The translations under genes were made by a program, and so were the position numbers. The notes below the pieces were generated by a model. The model searched no databases, was not told the DNA's origin, and worked only from the letters and a program-made list of their open reading frames with translations. DNA of 64,000 nucleotides from Cyclina sinensis (Eukaryota; Mollusca; Bivalvia; Venerida; Veneridae): positions 3,038,001 to 3,102,000 of the forward strand of contig JAAONU010000123.1 of the NCBI GenBank assembly GCA_012932295.1, given 5' to 3'. This document shows, piece by piece, positions 17,291-30,960 of the stretch (positions within the stretch are counted from its first letter, which is position 1; the number at the start of each line of letters is the position of its first letter).

Positions 17291-18730
17291 TTAACCAGAT
17301 CCTTAACAACTTTGTTAAAAGCAGTCATACTAATAGAGGTCATCACAGTACTTAATTTCTAGAGTCCAGGCCATGCAGTTTCAGTGAAAAAGATTTTCTG
17401 TATGTCTATGTACATGAAAAATCTCAAGAGTCGAGAAAATGATGACCCCAGGGAGTGACAGAGGTCTACCGTACTTGACAATGCTTTGAGCAAACTTTAA
17501 AAACTCTATTTCTTGTGGTTTCATACAACTTTTTAAAGATTTTCTCTTGGGTTGGACCAATAGTAACCCCAAGGACATAATTAGAACAAACTGAAAAGTC
17601 CAAATCAAATTTCAGAGCTCTGTCTCTGGTGGTTTTGACAAAGTTTTTTTTTTTTTATAATTCACTGTTTAATACTTTTTTAGCTAACCACTACAATTTG
17701 AACAACTTTGAAAGAGGCCTACCCAAATACAGTTCCTGCAAAATTTTGTCAAAATCCATCAAATCATGTAGGAGAGATTGTTAGATCACAAAATGAACAG
17801 GAACATGCAGGTAGGCAGTATTTTGTATTAATTGAACAGATGGGAGACTGTTCCAACACATTACCTCCCTGTGCTGAATATTTGTACAAAGTTATTTTAA
17901 AATTCTTAAAAAGTTTCCTCAAGTTACAAAAAAGGAAACAAAACGCAAGCTGTTGAAATTCCAACTTATTCGGCAGGATGGACAAACTGACGGTTTGCTA
18001 CACATTGCATCCTGTTATTCCATCATTCCATGTGTGGATTGTAAGTCCCTTATTATTTCAAAATCTTGAATTATTTTAGTTAATCAAGTGATCCCCCAGG
18101 CTGGAGCTTAAAATGACCCTTAGGACATAATTTGGACAATTTTGGTAAACATTCACTAGATAATACTAAATACCAAATTTCAGAAGTCTCAGCATGATAG
18201 TTTCTGAAGTTTGTTAAATGCCGGAGTGGAGAGAACCCATTAATGACACTTGGAGCAAAGTTTAAACAATCTTCATGCAAAATTTCAGAATTGACCAGGT
18301 CATTTCAGACGAGGAGTTTTAAAGACTTTCCTTCATTTCTTTGTAAAACACTTGACCCCCATGGTAGAGCAAATGATGACCTTGGGACAAAGTTTGAGCC
18401 ATCTTGTTTTAGGTCCACTAAGCAATGCTTCATGCAAGTTTTTAGAGCTATGAGCTTTGTTTCCATTACAAGCAATGGCAACCAGTTTTCTATTTGGAAT
18501 TGAACAACTTTGGTACAGCTTCATGCAAGGAGCATCACCATTATGGTTCATCAACTGTCAGAGATGTCTTTTAAAGCAAATTAATGATGGATGGCACACA
18601 TTGCATGAGGGACAAAAGGCATCTTGTGCTCCATCTTTGGTAACCCAGGGGTACTCGTTACATGTACACTTTGTTGGCAGAATCACCACCTGTGGGTTCT
18701 GATGATGCTTGGGCTCAGGTGAGCTAAAAA

Positions 18731-21700
18731 TCTGTAGTGCACCACTGAACAATAGAACAGACATGAGAACATACAAGGAAGCATTATTCTTTATATTTTT
18801 GTGCGACAGACAAACAAATGAACAGTTTGTATCGTATTACTTCCAGGATATGAAAAGTAGCTCCTAATTATTTCAATATCATGTCATGTACAATCAAGTT
18901 ACATGAACTTGGATATTCATTTAGAGGTATTAACCATGGTTTGCAACATGTCTGTATCTGGTAAGCACTTGTGCAAAGTTATTTGAAACCAGTGTGCTGT
19001 AATACATTATCACCAACAGCATGTGAAGTTGTATACAGATACGCGCTATTCTGTACTACAGTATTTGGCTTACAAACAGACATAATTATGGTTTGCGACA
19101 CACTGCCTCCATCTGATGTTTCGCAAAGCCTTTGTAAATTCTTATGATGTTTCCCCAAGTCACAGAAGATGAAAAGGCAGTAATCTATATTATTTTGGGG
19201 GTACTAATGAACACTTTTGAAAATTTATTTTAAAATCCTGCGATATGTAACAGAGCAGATATGCAGGTTAGCAGTATTCTCTATTATTTGGCCAAATGGA
19301 ATGTGACCTTGACCTGGGAGTCATAATGTGATTGATAGTCTTTTTGTGTCAAATTTTTCTACAAAACCAAGTTAACAGACTTTTAATAGACCAGATCTTT
19401 GAAATTAAATGGATATCTGAGGAAAAGGACTGATTCAAAGAATGGCTGCATATAAAATGGAGATATGTGAGAACAGATAACAAAGTTCAAAAGTAAAAAT
19501 TTCCATCTATTTTTCTGTAATCTTTGACACAGCATAGAAATATGATATTACATAGCAATATAAGCATACAATCACCTCAAACATTCAGAAACTTGTTGTG
19601 CATACCAAAAACCATGCACTATTTTAAATATGCCTACTCCAGGTCAAGCGTTCACTAAACCTAGAAGTCAAAGCATGATTCTTCTACACTTTTCAATGTC
19701 TTTTATCTTCTGCACCAGAGGAAGAACTATTATTCCATAAAAACCATTCTTTCATACACAACAAAATACATTTGTATATATAAAAACAGCAGTTATTTAC
19801 AATTAGTGCTATAAATTAATATTTTAAATACAAAACCATTCTCTTTTAAATAAACAACATAACAAAAGTGTAATTAAATGAAAAAGGATAACAGTTTAAA
19901 TAAAACAGTTTTTCTTTTCTGTAAAAAGTAGTAAAAATTGAATAAATGGAAATATTAAAAAGGTTTACACGATAATTATCTTCTTTAATTAGCATCAGGT
20001 TCTCATTTTATGGCAGCTTTAAAGAAAAACAATCAGTAATCAAAATAATTCTATTTCAACCGCAATCATCACTAAAAATCATAATTTTTGTCTATTATTT
20101 CAAATGATCTGATTCCACTACAATTTCTTGTTAATTTCTAAATTACCTACTTCCTTCACAGCTGAGGTAGTGTTAAACAGAGATTAACCTAAGTACAGAA
20201 TTGCAAAGAAAAGTCATTCACCAGAACTAAATAAACTTTAAACTTTCACGAACACATTTTCTTGAACACTATTATTCTAATATCAGCTATGTTTTAGTGC
20301 AAAAGTAAAATAAAGACTTTAAATGTTTTCATAATTTTTTGCCAAAAACTAATCTTACTATTCCCTTTTTTTTGTTTAATACAAATTTACTTTAAACCTG
20401 TTTTCCAGTCAAAAGAATAAAAAGGAAAGTATCCCTTCTTTGTGCTATGCAGTATATTTTGTGATCACAGAATGTTTGCCTCACCTGATACTGACAGCTA
20501 GTAAACATAGATTTTTCTAATAGAAAGAAATTATTTGAAGAAAACTTTATATATCATACATTTGTATATCACAGGTGTTTATACGAAGCCATGGTTAAGC
20601 AAACACTAAATTATAAATTAAAATGTTACAGGAATATCAGTGGTAGTCAGCTCCTTATGAAATCTTGAAGTTTTAAAAATTTTACTTAAATCTGTTTTTT
20701 TCCCTCTCTTTTCACAGAATATTGTTTAAAATGTTTCTAAACCCATAAACTTAATAAGGCTATTTGTGGAACAATAATAAAACAATGATAATAAAAATCT
20801 GATCTTGTGTGCTAGAAAGGTAAATAAATAGTAACAGAACAAACACCATTAAAGCACCTATAAAATGTTGACTAAAATGTTATCTTCATTATGCATAGTG
20901 AAAAATATTGAAATTCAAAAGCATAAATAATAATTTAAGAAACAGAGAATAAAACAAGCTGTAATGAACTTTTTGTCAGAAAACATCCTACTTAAAAATT
21001 GCACCAAATTAGTTAAAAACCCGCTTTGAAGCATAAGAATATATAAGAAAGCCGGCTTCATCATTAGAAACCATTTAACAAATTCACATTTTCTGTTACA
21101 GGTCATATACCATGAATCAAGCAGCCATTATTACTCTTCAATCATTTTATATTCTTCTAGACTAAAGATTGAATATTTACTCTGTAAAAGTACCATGGTT
21201 AAAAAATATTCAATCTCATGCCGACATATCATTTCCTGAACAGTCTAAAATGGCTTCCTTAATATTTTTTTATTACACCTGCCTAATCAAATGATAGCAG
21301 AAATTTAAGATAATTTAGTTAGATCTAAGTCACAATAGAAACACACTAGTAGCTACATGTGTATCATTCTGTATCAATGTAATATGGACAATTTTTGTAA
21401 ACATTCACTTTTCAATCCAGAAGAAAGGCATTATCTGATTGAACTAGCAATTTCTCTCATAAAATTTACATTTCTTTGAGTAAAATTTCTATTTTAGTCC
21501 TTTAACAGACTTTTCAACCAAGTTAAGAGTATAACAATCATTATCATTTTCTTACTACATGTATATAAAATCTTGCTATAGACATATTTCAACATCACAG
21601 TTCTTCAGAAGTTCTAGGAACAGTATAGTATATTTACAAAGTTGGAACAACAGTATGTGATTTTTACCACTGAAATCTCACGGCTTCAGAAATCTCCAAG

Positions 21701-24700
21701 CTACAACTTTGTACAAAACACCAAACATTTAGTACTGCTAGTTCTATATACATGAGTTTTCAAGTATGTTAGAAGTAAAAACAAAAATGTTATATTTTTT
21801 TGTTAATTCAATCTTTCTTTCTTTTCTAGAAATATCTGCTACAGTAACATTATATATGGTATAACCTATACAAACTGCTGGCCTATCCAAGCCATTCTTT
21901 CAAGTTAATTCTACGAAACATTCATCACAACACTAAAATGCTTCATGATATACATATAAAATTCAAGCTTTCAGCAAAAGTTTGACACTTCAAACAGTGC
22001 CCAAATCAGCTGTCTATTCTATGGTCATTTGACCATAATGTACTGGCCGAACCTCTGGTTGCTACCCCCAGTCTGAATTGTGTTTCCATGAAAGTGACCT
22101 TCACCTCTGGAGTGGTCAAGTTCATTCTGTCTTACTTGACAATGCTGTCAGAAATACCAAAATCTGCCCATTTTATTACACAAATTCACTGTTAAAAGGT
22201 AGCAAGGCTCAGTCAAGGGTCAAACCCCCTGTTAGTATAATATCAATATGGTGGATGAAATCTTTGGATAAAATATGAGACAATACATATTCTCATGGCC
22301 AATCAAATCTTTGGTACAACTCAAAATAGCATCCTGTTCTCCCTGCAAGCTGAATGTAACTATCTGTTCAGCACTGAAAATACAAAAGGTAGACAATCAG
22401 TATTTGTACAAAACTCAAAATTACATACATGTACATATATAAAATAAAGCCACTCACTAACATTTTATTACTTAAATATCTAAAAGGGCTAATTTTCATA
22501 CATGTTCCTGTTTTTACATGACAACTGTATGCTACCTGGTATATAAATTTAATAAAAAGTATTCAACTAGATTTCTAGATGCGTTTCTTCATTCAGAATT
22601 TGATAACCTTCATGCTATAAAACATTTGAGCAGACTGTTACCTTTTAAATATATACTTCAACTTAGAACAATTGGTGGTTTTAGATTTAACAAAAAATAT
22701 ATATATGTACTAGTTTATCAATATAATACAAAGCCTATGGAAAATCCTATATAGAGGTTTACACTGTAATGTAACAGACTGTTGTTACACTGTATATAAA
22801 GTATCATGTGCAAATAATGATGTAAATTGTGAGTTTTATTGCCATAAATGTCAAAGCAGCAGTAAAAAGCTTGGATAAGCAGGAGAACACAACACAGTCA
22901 TCAATGTACTGCGAGTTGTCACACAAGATATATTCCCTGCATATAAACATCTTTTATACCTGTTGTATCATGTTTATATGGAAATTTTCACTGACCCAAA
23001 AACAAATATTTCCAGATTTATCAGAATTAAGGGCAAATGCAAAAGTGTTTTTAAGTGCTTTTGAATTAAGAAGCAATTAGAAACTAAATTTTTTTTGCAT
23101 TCAAAATGCCACAATGGCCATAAAAAGGTTTCTCACTAAATGTTGTCCAATTTCATAAAAACCTAAATGGTCTGGACTTATTTCAGCATTCCCTAATGTT
23201 TCCCTGATAGGTCATGACCAAAACCATGACAGCTGTAACATACAAAGACATCCCATGTGACCAAGAGGCTGACAAATTCAACAGACCTGACACTGTCAGT
23301 TACTAAAATTTTATGGTTTCTTAACAACCTCATAAATGCAAAAATGATCTCAAAAGGGAGACCAGTTAGGTCAATGAAAGTGGACACAACTTACTTTATA
23401 ATGTCCCATTAGTCGACTCCATACTAGTGGTCATTACTGATTCAGAGCGCATTAAAAAAAGACAGTAATAATTAGTAATATAACTGGTAAGTGAAAAGAG
23501 TTATTTAATAAGTGTTTAAAAATTATTTCAATGGTTTATGTCAAGAACAAATATGACTATGAAGAAATCTGCTGGCTGGGAAAAATATAGCATATATTTT
23601 ATTTCAATTTACATTTTTGTATATTGTCAAAACATAAGCTGTTAAAAGTAAACTGAAGAAAAAACGGAACCAAAAGCAAAGTCTTCCGCTGGAAACGGTA
23701 CCTGTATACCCACAAACAAAACAAGGGGTAAGGCAAAAATGTTCTACCTGCTACTGTCTTACATAGAGACTTGCTTTCACCCCTTAAAAAGACCTATAAC
23801 TACACACAGTACACCATGCTTTCAGCTGTAAACAATAAAGTAAAGGTTAATTTCAGATTCTTGTGAAATAGAAATTTAAGGATGGCAAAATACCTTCTGT
23901 TGCAAAAAAAACCCAACACCCTTATGTTGTTAATAAATGTAAATTTGACTGCAAAAATCATTCAATGCCAATAAATTTAAGACTATTAAAAAACCCTTGA
24001 TAACAAATTTCCTATGTACTGTAAACAATACTGGTGGAAGATATGCGTTAAACATTTCCATATTGTATTTTGTACTTCTGAATTACCCTCTTACCCTGCT
24101 TCCTTCTCAGAACTGAATGTGTTCTAATAAGTTTATATCCTACGCTATGATGCAAGTCAAAATACAATGAGATGCAAGAAAGAAAGACTACTCTTTGTCA
24201 GAACACCCACAGGATATCATGCATTATTCCCAGGAGAAAAGAAAGTTCCAACAACTGGGGGTATGAAATGATAACCAAAATTATTTCATCATGATTGCAT
24301 TAACAGGTATGCATAACATCAAAAGGCAACACACATTACAGGAAGTTACCTGTTGAAAACTGATGCAAGGAATGAAGTTATAGGGCATGACCTATTCTAA
24401 AATCATTACATTTTGCTTGTCTTCACTACTTTTTATGTTGATACTAGTATATTTATTTGCTTCAAATTATCCCCACTACAACAACATTTACACCCTGTTC
24501 TATAGCACTTGCAAAAGTCAAATATTTCTTTATTTCACATGGACTAGCCCTCACCATCATGTTCCCCTCTAATTCTTTGTTATCTGACATTCTGTTTATC
24601 AGGTAAAAATGGAAATGTCATATGTCTATTCAAATACAGTACTGTCAAACATATCTGGTGAGATCTTTGGAAATACGGAGCCAATTTTGTGTTGCGAACA

Positions 24701-27700
24701 GATACTGCCTGTATCGAAACTATCCAAAACTAATAGTATTTCAGCTAAATAATCTAGTGGCAAATTCGTCCGGTGATTTATACAGACACTTCTCAGTCAA
24801 AGGCAATATATTGTAACTACAACTGGAAACAAAGGGGCCTATGCTTATTAAAATAAATTCTAAACACAAAAGATATTTTGTACATGTTCATTTTGTACGG
24901 GGTATGTAATTTACCTAAAATCAACTTAAACCTGCCCTGCATGGAATTTCATTTTTGCAGGCATCAGCGTAATGAGATTAAAACCTTGTAAGGTTCATTT
25001 CAAAAACCCTCATTAAAAACAACCACCTGTTATCAACTGTATACTTTACCTAATTATTCAACATTACCTGATTATTTACACACTTTAACAACTATTTTAT
25101 GCCTGAATAATATTAACATGATGAAGTTTACACAACACGTAGCTGGCAGGCAAGTGTGTTGCATGAAAGTGTGTAATTCTAAAATAAATAGCCTAGAAGG
25201 CAATAAACAAGGGAAGTGGACAAGAAAATTGAAAGAGAACTGCAAAAAAAATTCAATACAAGATGAAAACAGACACATTATTAATTAATATGTCAGTTCA
25301 TACCAATAACTTCCAACACAAAAACATGGTAAGTACATTTATGTTGAATAACTTGATAAAGTTAATTATCCAGAAATATTAAAGTCTGTTTTACCATCTG
25401 TAACTGTCACTTTCATCTTCGTTTTATATAGGAGACTCAAACTACTATTTGGGTATCCCCTTTGCAAGCTACAAATACTGTACAAGTACAGAAAGTCTAC
25501 ATCTATGAAAATACACGTATGTGCATGCAAATGCAATATAAACAAAACGCATATTCCGAAATGTTCTATAATAAATTAAAAACAATTGTCAAACTGATCA
25601 ACTATCAAAACCATCTTGTAAGAAAAAGTCACACTGAACATTGAAGATATAAAATGTGTGAAAATGACTCCAGAGGTCACATGATAAGCGCTGCTCAGGA
25701 AAAAGTAAAGTTACTCCACTGAAAGGGCAAGTCTCTTTTGGGTTTATAAGAAATTTCTTCGGATGTACATATTCACTTCCAAATCCCGTATGCAAGACAC
25801 CTGGTGGACAGGCAATCAGTAACCATTCTCCAAGTACCTGACAGCTCACTAACCTGCCTTGTCAGAATAAGACCTTGACCTGACTCAAACATTTGTACTC
25901 TTCCAGTCGCTAGGAATATGCTTTAACGTTGACGTGGAAGCAGTGTAAAATATGAATATCTATGCTAATTAACACAAAGTGAAAACTAATAAGAAATTTC
26001 CTCACTGCAACACAGCCATTTGAAAGTGAGTTGAGACCGGTTATATCTATCTAGTGTACCAAAAGAAAATGCAAAATGTAAGTTCAAATTTAGACTGTTA
26101 TTTATTTGTCATCAAAATCATTTTGTGGTCTTCAGGCATGTTTTATGCTAGAAATATTGCAGAATAATATTTGCAGCAACAAAGATTTTAGGAGCAATTC
26201 CAATGCTAAAACAAACTAAAACTCTATTCTAGTTTCTAGCTACATGTAACAGTGTAGGAAATTGTAAAAAAATAAGAAAAAAGGTTAAGTATTGATTATT
26301 ACCTTATCTATGGCATTTATGCAGGGATATTTTATTACGAAAAAATGGCATCTTAAATTTCTAATTAGAAAAGAAGCTGGCCATACACCTAGTATTAAGG
26401 GAACTGGCAATCAATTCTTTTGTTAACATGTAGCTTTTTTGCATCATACAATCTACTTTCTGGTGCCCATGAGTTATGAGACTACATGTGTTTCACTAGC
26501 CAAGATCTCTTTTGGCAATGATCCTAATTGGAGTGTTTCTAGTATACAATGTATTGTCCAATCTGGGCCTTTCCTGCATTAATGATACCATCTGTGACCA
26601 GAACACTAATACAATTTTGTGCACTAACAACAGGTAATAACTATGTAACAATCAAATTATGGTTATTTTACCTTATCTATTATTTCAGAAGCTGAACAAG
26701 ACATAGAAAATGTCCCTGTTAATGTGACCATGTCAAAATCTACAACACTGAAAGAACAGTAATCAAAATTAAAATGAAATAACGACCACCAACTCACACT
26801 GGAGCAAATGAACTAAAATACTGAGAGTATTTTGAAACAAGAACTTAAAACTATCTGAGAAGCTTCACAATGAAAGGAAATACTAAAAAAGAAGCAAGGT
26901 GTGATGACAAAACTACAACACCGTGATACATACTGTTTGCACGAGAGCTTGAGCAACTTCCGGGGAAAGAAAAGCATTGTTCCTAAAAGTAAATAAACAC
27001 CTCATACCCAACAATTATTAATAAACATGGGCACTGGCCATGATGAAACACTTGGTCAGTCAGAGACCATTCCAGATGAAATGCACTATGCACTCTTGAA
27101 GTGTACTGAAGTTATTTAGCACCATTTTTACTTGAAAGCCTTCATGAATTTTTAACAACATGAGCAAAATTCTATAAATAGCCATGGTACAAAGTGTTCC
27201 TGCTTGTATTGATCATTTTCCCTATGGACTCGTTAAAAAAAAATTCAACTGTCACTGCCCATTGCAACAAAAAGAGATTTGTATAGGAATCAATACATTT
27301 TTAATGTCACTGGTGGCAGTTTTCTATACAAGCTAACATGATGTTAGTACTGTTACACTTGGACCCTTTATGTGAGGTCCAAAACAGATGATCAACATCA
27401 GTTTCTATAACATTTATGCTTGTCTCTTATCCAGTACTTAAAACAAATTTCAATTTGTCTCAAGGCTATTTATAGAATTTTTTTCTCAGGACCTTCAAAA
27501 ACAACAGGCCAGTAAGTGATGGCCAAAAAAAAACATAACAGAGGCGCCACCATTAATATTATCACAGATTCACACATCAACCTTAAATAGAACTCTTCAA
27601 GGCACAATCACATTATGTTTTACAGCTTAAAACTTGTTTTACTTGTGTGTAGTCGACTAAGGCTGATCGCTCTTTTTATTCCGCAATACTGGACAGAAGC

Positions 27701-27883
27701 GTCCCTGAAAATGTTCAAACAAAAAAAAAAGAAAAATGAAAACTTCATCAAAAGAGATCAATACAAATCCTGGGGAATAGAAATCATCTGTATCCAGGAT
27801 GAATACACTTTTTATAACCTAACATTTAAAACTAACAGAACAAAAATGAGGCACCCATAAAACAGATGGCCATAAGTCCCATA
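18731..27883. other. Long AT-rich intergenic region, no gene seen
   Basis: I found no supported gene in about 9 kb. Open frames are all short, low in codon bias and lack splice partners. Isolated GACCTTGACC phrases (about 19305 and 25872) look like scattered remnants of mollusc repeats. 19.5-21.7 kb is particularly A/T-rich. It could hold enhancers or non-coding RNAs, but nothing in the sequence shows it. Confidence 0.5.
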
Positions 27884-28322
27884 TAGGGTTGGATACTGAA
27901 ATCCTGTACCAGTATTTGTACCAAAACTTCATCTAAAAAGTACTAGTAAATACTGTAAGGTGGTGCTAAAGGAAACATATGTAGCATATTCTGCATTTTA
28001 AGTTTTGATCTTATTTTAAAATTTTGTTAGTTTCTGTATCGGTTCAGTTTCAGTGTTAATTTTCTAGTGTTGCTGAAATAAAAGTTAACAGAACTAAATA
28101 TAAAGACTTAATCTAAATGCTTTATTCAAATCATGGTCTACATGTATATGTTCGTATGTTTTTTTAAATAAAAAAACTAACTCATTTTTAAAAACAGTAT
28201 GTCAAGATTGCAGCAAAGCAGAATTTAATCTAATACAAGGTATCGTTAACAGTGTTAACGGTATCATTAAAATACTGTATCCTTTCATTGATACCAGTAA
28301 GGTAACAGTATCCAACCCTACT
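27882..28322. mobile_element. MITE, ~437 bp, TA target duplication
   Basis: TAGGGTTGGATACTG (27884-27898) is exactly mirrored by CAGTATCCAACCCTA (28306-28320). If TA is the target duplication, the terminal repeat is GGGTTGGATACTG. The interior is AT-rich and non-coding and contains a near-palindrome, GTATCGTTAACAGTGTTAACGG, in two pieces around 28240-28262. TA targets are typical of Tc1/mariner-related elements, but the superfamily is not proven. Confidence 0.75.
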
Positions 28323-30050
28323 CAAAAACCTTACACAAGGAAAAGGTCGCTTAGACACATGGAAATAATATAAACATCCTTTCAGTCAGTCTTCGAATTT
28401 AGACGCCGGACCGAAGGCCCAGTCCACCAAAATGACTGACGGTCCAGTAAAAAATTACAAATCAGTAGTCCGACTGTCCAGTGAATATTGGTGCTGCTTT
28501 TTTTTAAACTAAATACAGTAAACAAAGTTGAGAAACAAGTAAAAAGTAGTGTTTTTGAAAATAAAATGAAATTGTTTCTTCAAAATGCATTCTTCTCCAC
28601 AGAACAACGATTCGTTAACCGCAACTTCAACATAACGCATTCGTACTTAGTTTACATATAACCGGTGCTCAGGCTATAATCTCCCTTTCCAGTTTTCGCG
28701 ATAAATATGATATTTTATTTTAATTATTGACCAGGCTATTTCTGGTGTAAAGAGAAAAAGCCAGCCAAAAGTAACACCTGTTTTTCATTATTCTGTTTCA
28801 TGAAATAACTCTGTTTCGGTTTCCTGTTTTTTTTCGTTTTTTTACATGCATGTATAGATTTTCGGAAAGTGACATCCGATCCATTCCATAACACTCATTT
28901 ATCGACCATGGTGCATGATGTAGTCGTAAGGAATATATACCAGGGGTAATAAATGGTGACATATATATGCATATGAATATATGGCATTTTCAGAAGTTGG
29001 CAAAAAAAGTTGAGATAAAAATCTGGTAACGAGTTTAACTGTACTGACAGTGTCCTGTACAAATGAATCAATTATACCAGAGCCTTTTTCACAGGTTGGA
29101 GAATGTGCCCTTCCCTTAAATTTGGGGAAATTTAATGCAGTTTTTTTTTTTTGCAAAAGGGGAAGAAAAAACTTGATGTAAATTGAATTTTAGGGGAAAA
29201 CTAAGATTTTAAGGAATTTTCCTAAAGGGAGACGCCTGAAAACGGCGTAGAAGGGGCAAAACCTTGAATACCATTATTTTCACTAAACAATACTATTGTT
29301 AGGCTATGAAACAAGTTCAAAGTATAATTAATATTATTTTTAACATTGTGGTGACAAGTTTACAATACTATTGTTAGGCTATGAAGCAAGTTCAAAGTAT
29401 AATTAATATTGTTTTTAACATTGTGGTGACAAGTTCTACTTCAAAACATAGTCTTATTGTTTTGTTCATCCTTATAGCATTGTTCACATCTATTATTCGG
29501 TCCAGTTAAATGTCATTCGGTCCAGTCAGATTGTTGCCTTGGCTGGTCCGAATGTCCAGTGCTTCAAAAAGTTATTCGTGAAGACTGCTTTCAGTACAGA
29601 GCTAAAGCTTTGCTCTAGGTAGTATTGTTTCATACAATGAGAGGTGACTAGCTGTATTCTGATAATGAGTATAATTGATAATTGACTTCATTGAAAGGAA
29701 GTACAAAATAAATTCCTAAACTCTGAATTGCACTTTGCTAATAGGATGGTTGGAAAAAACAAACAAAAGCAATAATGCAAAAAACAAGCTAATGACACAA
29801 ATAATCTATTTAATCTAGTATAATGAAACTGTTGTATTCAGTCATTGTCAGAATATTCAATCAGATAACAGACCTGGATAACATACCTTTGCCACCATGT
29901 CAGTCTGTTATACTTCCCTTAAAAAATTCCATGAGCACAAAGAAATACATGTTACTTGTACTGTATGATTTATGAGACTGAAAATATTGCAAAAGTCTAA
30001 AACACAGACAAATTCAGCTAGCTCTTGTTAACCAAAAGATATGCACAGCA
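28323..30050. other. Intergenic stretch with possible transposon and tandem duplication
   Basis: 28387-29589 begins CAGTCTTCGAATTTA and ends with the reverse of CAGTCTTCACGAATA. Both ends carry repeated ACTGGACC/GGTCCAGT phrases, so it may be a 1.2 kb element with short inverted ends (low confidence). Inside it a 75 bp unit is tandemly doubled (29287-29436). No coding region is supported. Confidence 0.4.
29287..29436. repeat. 75 bp tandem duplication, two copies
   Basis: ACAATACTATTGTTAGGCTA begins copies at 29287 and 29362. The copies differ at only about three positions over 75 bp, so the duplication looks recent. Confidence 0.85.
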
Positions 30051-30289
30051 AAATTTAAACAAGAGCTTTCAGAATGACACCGATGCCCCTCATACCATTC
30101 AAGAATGTCGACTCAGCATGGTGAGCCTAATCTACTGAAAAGGCTGAACTATATTTTAAATTCCTGGATTCTCTCATTCTTGTAAAGTCCACTTAATTAA
30201 TTAATTAATTTAATAAATTAAGTACAAGCCCCTAGGAACTTATAATAGAGCACAAAATCAACAGAATTTACTTACAAATGCCCAACTAT

Positions 30290-30960
30290 CCTTTAAAAGG
30301 ATCTTGAAGGTCCAGTAAGCATTTATGTAAGTTTTATAAATCGAAAAACTCTTTCTCAGCATGGGCCCCTCTGAGCCTCACCTTTGACCCTTAGACCTAA
30401 TAAACAACAGGGATCATCTTCAGATCATGCAAAACCATCCTATATAGCTTGAAGGTCCTAGAAGCTATTCTCCTGAGTTACTGATTGGAAAACATTTCTA
30501 CAGTGCAGACACCTGTGAGCTTGAGTCTTTGGGGCCAAAATCAATAAGCAAGCATAATCAGTACATAAAGTTGTATGGTCCTTGGAGCAGTTGTTCTTGA
30601 ATGATTGATTGGAAATCATTTTCAAAGTGCAGGCCTTGAGTGCCTGCCCTTTGAGTTTGATCTACTCCAAATGCCCAACTATCCTGTAAAAGACAGCAGC
30701 TGGTTTTGAGTTATCCAACTGAAGCTGTTTTCAGACTGCAGGCCCCAGTGAACTTAACCTTTGACCCTAACAACAATAAGGTTCATCCACTCATTATGCC
30801 CAATCATTTTGAAGATGGTGCAGTTGTTCTTGAGTTACAGATTGGATATCGTTTTAATCACTTATCATGCCTTCATCAACTTAGGCTCCACTCTCCACGA
30901 CCTACATTTGTACTTCTGTCCATAACATCTTATGTTATCAGTGAAAATGCATTTCTGGTT
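30290..30960. repeat. Diverged tandem repeats, ~175-190 bp units
   Basis: Three or four loosely similar units recur, each with the order CTTTGACCCT, an AATAAGG(A)TCATC-like phrase, CTTGAAGGTCC, TCTTGAGTTAC.GATTGG and TGCAGGCC. The pattern resembles an abundant non-coding bivalve repeat family I recall. An open frame at 30706-30969 lies entirely inside a unit and is not a gene. Confidence 0.55.

Larger units (their letters stand above)
15967..18730. mobile_element. Non-autonomous element with 18 bp TIRs and internal tandem repeats
   Basis: The left end TTTTTAGCTCACCTGAGC (15967-15984) is the exact reverse complement of the right end (18713-18730). Inside, from about 16080 to 17290, lie roughly eight diverged repeats of ~130-170 bp. 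They share TTTCAGTCCAAATATCCTGG, AATTTGTCAGAAAGGTTG, GATTTCTAGCTCAGGTTTG and AAAAACTAGGTCACAGAGCC. The right half (17300-18710) has no tandem structure and no transposase-like frame. Flanking target duplications were not recognisable. It may be a non-autonomous DNA transposon or a composite captured between inverted ends. Confidence 0.75.

Noticed and set aside
26693..26770. Acceptor-like TATTATTTCAG followed by about 25 open codons ending in TAA
   Set aside because: Composition is plausible for a terminal exon, but no partner exon with matching phase was found nearby on the plus strand, so it is unsupported.
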